From the NCBI RefSeq assembly GCF_009663685.2, contig NZ_RCOG02000011.1:39019-103018 (forward strand): a stretch of 64,000 nucleotides of DNA, written 5' to 3'. Source of the stretch: Cupriavidus sp. U2. GTDB lineage: Bacteria; Pseudomonadota; Gammaproteobacteria; Burkholderiales; Burkholderiaceae. Below the pieces are notes generated by a model. The model saw only the letters and a list, made by a program, of their open reading frames with translations, had not been told where the DNA came from and searched no databases. Shown here in pieces: positions 16,985 through 25,200 of this stretch. Within the stretch, counting starts at the first letter, position 1; each line of letters begins with the position of its first letter. The translations under genes and the position numbers were made by a program.

Positions 16985-18451
16985 CTAGGACGATTTGCGG
17001 GCGCTCTGCATGGCCGCGCTATCGGCACTCTGTGGCGTAACCAGCCGTAGCCCGCTGGCGACGGCTGCCGCTGCCGCGAAAGCGGCACCCAGGCTGAGCG
17101 CCAGCGTGGGCCCGTGTTCTCCGGCGATGCCGAATGACAAGGCCACCAACGCCGCGCCGGTGGCCTGGCCCAGCAGTCGCGCGGTGGCCACCACGCCGCT
17201 GGCGCCCCCTGCGCGCTCGCGCGGCGCGCTGGCCATCAGCGCCTTCAGGTTGGGCGACTGGAAAAAGCCGAATCCGGCACCGCAGATCGCCATGCGGATG
17301 CCGATATTGAGCACGCTGGCGTCGGCCGGCATCATCGCCAGCGACGCCATGCCCACCGCCATGACGGCCAGGCCGATGCCACCGAGCAGGCCCGGCGGAT
17401 AGCGGTCGGACAAGCGGCCCGCAATGGGCGCCATCACGGCCACCACGGCGGACCAGGGCGTCAGCAGGAAGCCGGTCTCCACCGGATTGCGCCCCAGCAC
17501 ATGTTCGAAGTAGAACGGCAGCGACACGAACGCCAGGCCCTGCGCCGCAAAAGAGCAGACGGCGGTGGCCGTCGACAACGCGAACATCGGCCGCTTGAGC
17601 AGATCCACCGGCAGCATGGGCGCCGGATGCCCGCGCTCGCGGCGCAGCAGCAGCGCAAAGGCCACCACGAAGATGGCTGCGGCAGCCAGCACGTATTCCA
17701 ACGGCTCGCGCTGCACGCCCTCGCCCAGCGCGAAGATCAGCGCGGCGAACGTGATGGCGTTCAGCACGGCCGCCACCGGATCGAAACCATGCTGGCTGCG
17801 CCTGGTCTGCGGCAGCGACGGCCAGGCAATGACCAGCGCCAGCAGCCCGATCGGCAGGTTGACGGCAAACAGCCATGGCCAGGGGCCGATCGACAGGATG
17901 ACCGAGGCCACCGTCGGTCCCACCGCAAACGACACCCCCACGACCAGCGCGTTGAGCCCCACGCCCCGCCCAAGCCGGTGAATCGGAAAGATCGCACTGA
18001 TCAGCGCCGTGTTGACGCTCATGATGGCCGCGGCGCCCACGCCCTGCAGCAGCCGGGCCGCCGCCAGGGACGGCAGCGACCAGGCCATCGCACAGACCAC
18101 CGACGACAAGATGAACACCACCACGCCGCCCAGATAGATGCGTCGGTGCCCCACCACGCCGCCCAGCGCGGCAAACGGCAGCAGCGTGGCCACCATCGCC
18201 AGCTGGTAGGCGTTGATGATCCACACCGACGCGGCGGGCGTGCTGTTCAGGTCGGCCGCGATGTTCGGCAAGGCCGTATTGGCGATGGCCGTGTCCAGCG
18301 TGGCCAGCGACACGGCAATCATGATGGCGGCCATCCCGCGCTTTTCGCGGGCGGTCATCGGGCTGTCTGCAGGAGGAACGGCAGCGGCGACGGCCGGGCC
18401 TGCGGGGGCTGCTGCGTCGCTTTCGGCGGGCGGGGTGGCGGGGTTCTGCAC
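16985..18451 (-). CDS. MFS drug exporter, DHA2 (14-TM) family
   Basis: 488 residues with about 14 membrane spans. The motifs ATLDTAIANTALPNIAADL (helix 1), WIINAYQLAMVATLLPFAALGG, and RLLQGVGAAAIMSVNTALIS (antiporter motif C region) are those of the EmrB/QacA DHA2 group of proton-driven exporters. The N-terminal 31 residues are Ala/Pro-rich and precede MTAREKRG. The reading frame opens with GTG at 18451; an ATG at 18358 is an alternative start, and neither has a strong ribosome site. No membrane-fusion partner is adjacent, so substrate and efflux route are open. Confidence 0.85.
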   Translation of the reverse strand: MQNPATPPAESDAAAPAGPAVAAAVPPADSPMTAREKRGMAAIMIAVSLATLDTAIANTALPNIAADLNSTPAASVWIINAYQLAMVATLLPFAALGGVVGHRRIYLGGVVVFILSSVVCAMAWSLPSLAAARLLQGVGAAAIMSVNTALISAIFPIHRLGRGVGLNALVVGVSFAVGPTVASVILSIGPWPWLFAVNLPIGLLALVIAWPSLPQTRRSQHGFDPVAAVLNAITFAALIFALGEGVQREPLEYVLAAAAIFVVAFALLLRRERGHPAPMLPVDLLKRPMFALSTATAVCSFAAQGLAFVSLPFYFEHVLGRNPVETGFLLTPWSAVVAVMAPIAGRLSDRYPPGLLGGIGLAVMAVGMASLAMMPADASVLNIGIRMAICGAGFGFFQSPNLKALMASAPRERAGGASGVVATARLLGQATGAALVALSFGIAGEHGPTLALSLGAAFAAAAAVASGLRLVTPQSADSAAMQSARKSS

Positions 18452-18706
18452 GATATCGGTCCGGAGGGCGAGCGGGAACGGATGGGAAGCCGCGGCACAA
18501 ATGACGTGGCAATCATTGCACCGTCAAGTATCGCAAGACGAGACGATACGACAAAACGCGCGCGCGTGCTGGCGGCGCTTTCAACCCCCGGGGGGCGCTG
18601 ATGCCGCTTTCGGGGCGAACAAAGCAGATTGGCCCGGGTTCGTCGCCGAACACGGGCCAACATCATGCAAATCGTCGGGAATACGCCGAGGTAACGGGAC
18701 GACCGC

Positions 18707-19126
18707 TCAGTGCGGCCCGTACTTCATCTGGACATCGTCCACGCGCAACGTGCGCATGTTGTAGAGGCACGTGTAGCGGAACGCCATGGCCTCTTCGCTG
18801 GCGTCGGGTTCGAACGTGCCTTCGCCGCTGATCGACGTCTGGTTGGTCGTTTGCTGCGCGATGCGTTCGCGATCCGGCATCATCATCACGCTGCCCGGCT
18901 GCGGGTAGCGCGTCTTGACCGCATCGGCCACCCGTTTTTCGCAGGCATTGCCGGCGGCGTCGAGCTGGGCGCGGCTGACACCGGTCTGCGGCGTGGTGAT
19001 GGTGGTCGTCGGCTGTTGCGTCGTGCGCGGCGGCGTGGGCGGCGGCATTGGCGAACTGGCGCAGCCCGCCAGGATCATGGCCAGAACGGCTGTCGAAAAC
19101 GGGTACAAAGTCGTGAAACGTGGCAT
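18707..19126 (-). CDS. Hypothetical lipoprotein
   Basis: 139 residues with a lipoprotein signal (STAVLAMILAGCASS, lipobox LAGC, Cys22). A Pro/Thr-rich linker follows, then a small domain with two Cys (GNACEKRV; YTCLYNMRTL) that could form a disulphide. It is likely outer-membrane anchored because no Asp follows the Cys. No named family is recognised. It stands alone, and the 255 bases between it and the exporter start (18452-18706) show no other gene. Confidence 0.7.
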   Translation of the reverse strand: MPRFTTLYPFSTAVLAMILAGCASSPMPPPTPPRTTQQPTTTITTPQTGVSRAQLDAAGNACEKRVADAVKTRYPQPGSVMMMPDRERIAQQTTNQTSISGEGTFEPDASEEAMAFRYTCLYNMRTLRVDDVQMKYGPH

Positions 19127-19227
19127 CGGGTCTGTCCGGAGTCGGCGAAAAAACCGTCGGAAAACGGGGTGCTGATCCCTTGGACTCTATGCCAGAAATG
19201 CTCTCGGAGCAACCTGACGCGGCAATG

Positions 19228-19761
19228 TCAGGCGGCGGGCGCCTTGACTTTGGCCGGTGCCGGCGCGGTCATGTATGACGCCGCCGACGACAGGCGCTCG
19301 CGTGTGCGATCGTCCGCCGCCGGCCCTGCCCGCACGACGTGTCGCTTGCCCATCTGCAGCGGCTCGCCGTTGGCGGCATCCACCAGCAGGGGCTCGACGA
19401 CCTTGCCGGTGTCGCGGTCGACAATCTGCACGCTGGCCCCTTCTGGCGCGAAATTGCGGTTGCCCCAGGCCAGCAGCGCCAGCAACACGGGCCGGAAATC
19501 GCGCCCGCAGTCGGTCAGCACATATTCGTAGCGGGGCGGCCGTTCCGAATACTGGCGCTTTTCGAGCAGGCCCTCCTCGACCAGGCCATTGAGCCGGCGC
19601 GTGAGCATGTTTGGCGCGATATCGAGGTTGCGCTGGAATTCGTCGAAGCGTTTCGTGCCATAGAACGCGTCGCGCAGAATCAGAATGCTCCACCACTCGC
19701 CCACGCGTTCGAGGCTGCGGGCGATCGGGCATTGCATGTTGCGGAAAGTCTTGCGTTGCAT
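19228..19761 (-). CDS. HxlR-family transcriptional regulator
   Basis: 177 residues. The winged-helix core CPIARSLERVGEWWSILILRDAFYGTKRFDEFQ, then NMLTRRLNGLVEEGLLEKR and YEYVLTDCGRDFRPVL, is the HxlR/YodB type. The N-terminal Cys of CPIAR is conserved and in some relatives senses quinones or aldehydes. The C-terminal 60 residues are an added variable part. ATG 19761 gives the normal family N-terminus; the longer frame from 19884 does not. The target is unknown. The nearest exporter gene is more than 700 bases downstream on the same strand. Confidence 0.88.
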   Translation of the reverse strand: MQRKTFRNMQCPIARSLERVGEWWSILILRDAFYGTKRFDEFQRNLDIAPNMLTRRLNGLVEEGLLEKRQYSERPPRYEYVLTDCGRDFRPVLLALLAWGNRNFAPEGASVQIVDRDTGKVVEPLLVDAANGEPLQMGKRHVVRAGPAADDRTRERLSSAASYMTAPAPAKVKAPAA

Positions 19762-19968
19762 GTCGTTCCCGTTTGTCGGTGTATCGGCCCGATGATACCC
19801 ACCTTTCGGCACGCATCGGCCAAAGCCCCGTCGGCACGGCCGACATCCAGGGCGGCCCCTAGCGAAAAAAGGCGCCCCGGCCATTGGCCGTGGCGCCGCA
19901 ATGCCTGCGCGTCGTGGAGTCCGCGCGGGCCCCTCGCTTGCCTGGTATGAGCTGGGAACGGCTCCGGA

Positions 19969-21126
19969 TCAGAAAATGTGCCGAACGCCCAGCGACACAC
20001 CCAGTTGGCCGCTGGCATCGGGCGTCTTGTAATAGACCTGCGACGTCGAAGGCAGGTAGCCTACCGACTGGCCGTTCGGCAGGTACGAAATGTTGTCCCA
20101 GTTCAGCGACGCGTTACGCGCGTAGTTCACGGCGAAGAACACGTCGGTCCGCTTGGACAGGCTGTAGTCGGCCAGCGCCAGGTACTGCTGCGGGTTCTTG
20201 GGGTTGGTCGTCACGCCGCCGATGCGTGCGGACTTGATGTCGTCGTAGTAATAGGCCAGCGACAGGCGCAGCGCAGCGGTGGCGTCCCAGTTCACGCCCA
20301 CCCAGTACATGTCGTCGCGGTGCGGCAGCAGGGTTGGCGTGCCGGTGGCCGGAGCCACCGAGTTGCCCCAACGGTAGCCGGCCACCATCTTGACTTGCCC
20401 CAGCCGATAGCTGGCGCCTAGCATCGCGCGCATGTCGCGACCATAGTCGTTCGACCCCGAAGTGCCGGCGGCCTGCGCGGCGTTGAGCGTCTTGACCTCG
20501 TCATAGGCCGCCGCGATGCCGAACGGGCCATTCGCATAAGACAGCCCCAGGCCATAGGCCGAGCCCGCGGCAAACGTGCCGCTGCGTTCACCGAACGACC
20601 AGTGCGCCATGGCCGTGAGCGGGCCGAACGTGCCCTGGTACTGCACCACGTTGTTTTCGCGGAAGTTCGGGCCGGCGATGCCCACCACCGGTTCGAATTC
20701 CGGTGCATATGCCAGCGGCGTGAAGCTGCCCATCGTCAGGAACGCCGAGGTGTACTGGCGCCCGAAAGTCACCTTGCCCCACTGGTTCTGCAGGCCCACG
20801 AACGCCTGGCGGCCGAACAGCAGCCCGCCGTTGCCCATCTTGCCGTCATCGGTGTTGAACTGGTTTTCCAGCACGAACAGGCTCTTCAGCCCACCGCCAA
20901 GCTCTTCGACGCCACGCAGGCCGAAACGCGACTGCGCGATGCCCGACGAATTCATGAACACGGCCGAACCGCTGCCCGGAGCCAGCACCCCGTTGCTGGT
21001 GTTCTGCACGTGGTTGACGTACTGGATGCTGGACGTGACAACGCCATAGAGCGTCACGGACGATTGGGCCCAGGCGGCGGGCGCGAGCAGCGCGCCGGCA
21101 AGCGCAGCGAACAGCGTCTTCTTCAT
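19969..21126 (-). CDS. Gram-negative general porin (OmpC/porin-4 type)
   Basis: 385 residues. The signal peptide MKKTLFAALAGALLAPAAWAQ is followed by the betaproteobacterial porin start SSVTLYGVV and the segments QSRFGLRGVEELGGGLKSLFVLENQF and FGRQAFVGLQNQWGKVTFGRQY. It ends in an aromatic residue (LGVRHIF), as outer-membrane barrels do. It is a 16-strand trimeric diffusion channel by family. The start at 21126 was chosen for the signal peptide. A divergent TetR gene and a palindrome at 21215-21241 upstream suggest that the porin is regulated. Confidence 0.92.
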   Translation of the reverse strand: MKKTLFAALAGALLAPAAWAQSSVTLYGVVTSSIQYVNHVQNTSNGVLAPGSGSAVFMNSSGIAQSRFGLRGVEELGGGLKSLFVLENQFNTDDGKMGNGGLLFGRQAFVGLQNQWGKVTFGRQYTSAFLTMGSFTPLAYAPEFEPVVGIAGPNFRENNVVQYQGTFGPLTAMAHWSFGERSGTFAAGSAYGLGLSYANGPFGIAAAYDEVKTLNAAQAAGTSGSNDYGRDMRAMLGASYRLGQVKMVAGYRWGNSVAPATGTPTLLPHRDDMYWVGVNWDATAALRLSLAYYYDDIKSARIGGVTTNPKNPQQYLALADYSLSKRTDVFFAVNYARNASLNWDNISYLPNGQSVGYLPSTSQVYYKTPDASGQLGVSLGVRHIF

Positions 21127-21214
21127 TGTTTTACGGTTCCGAGTGTGGTGGCTGGTGGCGCCAGTGGTCTCCTCCGTCCAGCGCCCGGGTGCGATCGTCG
21201 CCAATCGCGTCACG

Positions 21215-21241
21215 TCAAATTAATCTCTCGTATTAAATTGA
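21215..21241. promoter_or_regulatory. Candidate operator between porin and TetR genes
   Basis: A near-perfect inverted repeat (TCAAATTAAT, 7-base centre, ATTAAATTGA) lies in an AT-rich stretch 90 bases before the porin start and about 170 before the TetR start. Placement between divergent genes fits the site of the TetR protein; this is inference. Confidence 0.5.
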
Positions 21242-21413
21242 CATGGACCGCAGGCTAACGGCATACGCACGTTCAGTTAGTTAGGACTTTCCCGGAGAGG
21301 TACAAAAATGAAGAAAATGCGACGCCAAATGGATGTCGGACATCGGATTTTTCCGTATCCTTGCGAGGCTTTCATTTTGATAACGACAAGCCAGCCAGCG
21401 ACGCCACCACGCC

Positions 21414-22295
21414 ATGAAGCTCAAGCAAGCGCGCGCCATGATCGCGGATGAGCAGCGCCCGCCCGCGCACGCCCCCCGCCGTACGCCAGGTCGCAAGGCC
21501 GCTGCCGCCGATGCCGACCGCCCGGCAGGCGTGCCCGACGCCAACAGCGCCCAAAGCGCCCCGGGGACTGACGCCGCCGCTACCGCCTCTGGCGCCCCGG
21601 ACGGGCTGACCGATACCGCGCGGCGCATTCTTGAAATTGCCGAGCGCCTGTTTGCCGAACAGGGCGTGGAACAGGTGCCGCTACGCCAGATCGTGGTGGA
21701 AAGCGGCCAGCGCAACCGATCCGCCCTGCACTACCACTTCGGATCGCGCGAAGCCCTGGTCAGCCACCTGCTGAACCGGCGCCTGCACCAGGTCAACGAA
21801 ATCCGCCACCGGCATCTGGACGAACTGGAAGGCCGCGGCCGGCCCATCGACATCCACGGCGTGGTGGAAGCCACCATCCGTCCGCTGGTCGAGGTGGTGC
21901 TGGATACCGACTGGGGCACCAACTACCTGCAGGTGCTGGCCCAGACTACCTTCAGCCCGGCCCTGCTCAACAAGGGGCTGGTCGACAAGACCGCCATGAG
22001 CGCGCTGTACCGGGTGCGCGAACACCTCTATGCGCTGCTGCCTGACGTGCCGCGCGACGTCATGAAGCTTCGCCTGATCTGGTTCATGGATACGGTGGTT
22101 TATTCGCTGGCCCACTGGGTGCGGGAACGCAGCAAGCGGGCCCGCAGCGGGCCGCCCGTGGAGGAATTGATCGATTTCTGCGCGGCGGCCCTGGCAGGTC
22201 CAAGGCCGCCGCCGGCCGGCACGTCCGGGGCATCCGTGGCAGCCCCGGGGCTGGCGACCTCCCCGAAGCCGCCGAGAGCGCCCCGGGCGCGCTGA
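21414..22295 (+). CDS. TetR-family regulator with a long N-terminal extension
   Basis: 293 residues. The first 65 or so are Ala/Pro-rich and probably disordered. The TetR helix-turn-helix domain follows (ARRILEIAERLFAEQGVEQVPLRQIVVESG, then RSALHYHFGSREALVSHLL). The ligand domain spans about residues 130-265, and the end is Pro-rich. It is divergent from the porin gene, which with the palindrome between them is the likely target along with its own promoter. The ligand is unknown. An in-frame ATG at 21438 is an alternative start. Confidence 0.85.
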   Translation: MKLKQARAMIADEQRPPAHAPRRTPGRKAAAADADRPAGVPDANSAQSAPGTDAAATASGAPDGLTDTARRILEIAERLFAEQGVEQVPLRQIVVESGQRNRSALHYHFGSREALVSHLLNRRLHQVNEIRHRHLDELEGRGRPIDIHGVVEATIRPLVEVVLDTDWGTNYLQVLAQTTFSPALLNKGLVDKTAMSALYRVREHLYALLPDVPRDVMKLRLIWFMDTVVYSLAHWVRERSKRARSGPPVEELIDFCAAALAGPRPPPAGTSGASVAAPGLATSPKPPRAPRAR

Positions 22296-25200
22296 TCAGC
22301 CCGTGGCGCGGGCCGCGTCGGGCGCGGTACGGGCCAGCACCGGCACCAGTGCCGCGCCCGTGTGGCTGGCCTTGATGCGCGACAGCGTTTCGGGGTCTGC
22401 GGCCCCGACGATGGTGCCGCCATGGGCGCCACCCTCCGGCCCCAGGTCGATAATCCAGTCGGCCTCGGCAATCACGTCCAGGTCGTGCTCGATCACCACC
22501 ACGCTGTGGCCGCCGTCCGTGAGCCGGTGCAGCACGCGGATCAGCCGCGCCACGTCGGCCATGTGCAGGCCCACGGTCGGCTCGTCCAGCACATAGAGCG
22601 TGTGGGGGGCCTTCTGGCCGCGCCGCGTGATGTCATCGCGCACCTTCGACAGCTCCGTCACCAGCTTGATCCGCTGCGCCTCGCCGCCAGACAGCGTCGG
22701 CGACGGCTGGCCCAGCGTCAGATAGCCCAGCCCGACGTCCTTCATCAGCTGCAGCGGATGGCCGATCTGCGTGATGGCCGCGAAGAACTCCACGGCCTCG
22801 TCGATCTCCATCGTCAGCACGTCACCGATGTTCTTGCCGCGCCACGTCACCGCCAGGGTTTCGGGGTTGAAACGCTGGCCATGGCACACGTCGCACGGCA
22901 CCTTTACATCGGGCAGGAAGCTCATGCCGATGGTGCGCACGCCCTGCCCCTCGCAGGCGGGGCAGCGCCCGTCGCTGGTGTTGAACGAGAAACGCGATGC
23001 GCTGTAGCCGCGCGCCTTGGCTTCCAGCGTCTCGGCAAACAGCTTGCGAATCGCGTCCCAGACGCCGATATAGGTCGCCGGACAGGATCGCGGCGTCTTG
23101 CCGATCGGCGTCTGGTCCACTTCCAGCACGCGGTCGATCGATTCCCAGCCGCTGATGCCCGCGCAGCCGTGCCAGGCGTGCTCCACACTGAGCGCCTTCG
23201 TGGCCGTGGGCTTGCCGGCTTTTTCGGCTGCGGCACGAGCCCGGCGCGTGGCCGGCGACGACATCACCGAGCGCCCCACCGCATCCAGCAGATTGGTCAT
23301 CAGCACGTCACGCGCCAGCGTGGACTTGCCCGAGCCCGACACGCCCGTGATGGCCACCAGCCGCCCCAGCGGAATCCGCGCGGTCACGTCACGCAGGTTA
23401 TGCAGGTGCGCGCCCTCGACGGTCAGCCACTGGGCCGGCTCGGCTTCCTTGCCGGCACGCGCCGGCTTGACCGGCCTGCGCGGTTGCAGCGGGTGGATCA
23501 TCGGATGCGCCAGGAACCGGCCCGTGGTGGAATCGGCAGCGGCCGACAGCGCGGCCACGCCGCCCTGCGCCACCAGATTACCGCCACGCTTGCCGGCCCC
23601 CGGGCCGATGTCGATGATGTGGTCGGCCCGGCGGATGGTGTCCTCGTCGTGCTCTACCACGACCAGCGTGTTGCCCTTGTCGCCGAGCTTGCGCAAGGCA
23701 TCGAGCAGGATCTGGTTGTCGCGCGGATGCAGGCCGATGGTCGGCTCGTCCAGCACGTAGCACACGCCCTGCAGGTTGCTGCCGAGCTGGGCCGCCAGCC
23801 GGATACGCTGCGCCTCGCCGCCCGACAGGCTCGGCGCGGCACGGTCCAGGCTCAGGTAGCCAAGCCCCACCTCTTCCAGGAACTGCAGGCGGCTGGCGAT
23901 CTCGGTCACCACATCGCGGGCGATCTCGGCATCGCGCCCTTTCAGGCGCAGGCCATCGACCCAGCTGCGGGTGTCGGACACCGTCCATTGCGCCACGTCG
24001 GTAATGGCATTCGCGTCGAACGTGACCGCCCGGGCCACAGGGTTCAGGCGCGTGCCGCCGCAGTCCGGGCATGGCGTATCGGCCACGCCTTCGGGTTCCT
24101 GTTCCTCGGACGGCAGACTCTGCTCGCGGCCCCGGTCGTCGCCGCCCAGCACGGTGTCATCGAACGCCGCGCGCTGTTCGCCCGTCAGCGCCAGACCCGT
24201 GCCGACACAGGTGCCGCACCAGCCGTGCTTGCTGTTGTACGAGAACATGCGCGGGTCCAGCTCCGGATAGCTGGTGCCGCAGACCGGACAGGCGCGCTTG
24301 GTCGAAAACACCCTGGTTTCGCCGACCTTGCCTGACCCCTTGCCGTCGTGCATGGCGTCGTGCAGCCCGTCCAGCGGTGCCAGCAAGTGCATCACGCCCT
24401 TGCCCAGTTCCAGCGTCTGATCCAGCAAGGCGCGCAGTGCGGCCTCGTTGTCTGGAGAAACGACGATGTCACCGACCGGCAGTTCGATCGTGTGCTCGCG
24501 GAAACGGTCCAGACGCGGCCAGGGATCGACCGGCAGGAATTCGCCATCCACTCGCAGATGCGTATTGCCGCGCGCCTTGGCCCACTTGGCCAGGTCGGTA
24601 TAGACGCCCTTGCGGTTCACCACCAGCGGGGCCAGCAGGCCCACGTGCTGGCCGCGATAGTCGCGCAGCAGCTGGGCTGCGATCGATGCCGGGCTTTGCG
24701 ATGTCACCGGCGCCCCGTCATGCACGCAATGCTGGATGCCCAGCTTGACGTAGAGCAGCCGCAGGAAGTGCCAGACTTCGGACGTCGTCGCCACGGTACT
24801 CTTGCGGCCGCCACGCGACAGCCGCTGCTCGATGGCCACCGTCGGCGGGATGCCATAGACCGCATCCACTTCCGGCCGCCCCGCCGGCTGCACGATAGAC
24901 CGCGCATAGGCGTTCAGCGATTCCAGATAGCGGCGCTGCCCTTCGTGGAACAGGATGTCGAATGCCAGCGTGGACTTGCCCGAGCCCGACACGCCGGTAA
25001 TCACGTTGAACTTGCCGTGCGGAATGTCGACGTTGAGCGCCTTCAGGTTGTGCTCGTGGGCATTGACGATGCGCACCACGCCCTCGCCTTCCACGGCGCG
25101 GCGCGCCCGGGCGGCCTGCACCGCGGCCTGCAGCGGCAAACCGTGCCTGGCCTGTTCCTCGCGCTCGGCGGCCAGCGTGCCCGATTCGCCCAGGGCCTTG

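Noticed and set aside
16985..19761. HxlR regulator and DHA2 exporter as a regulator-pump pair
   Set aside because: They are on the same strand, separated by a lipoprotein gene and intergenic gaps, with no shared site seen, so a link is not supported.
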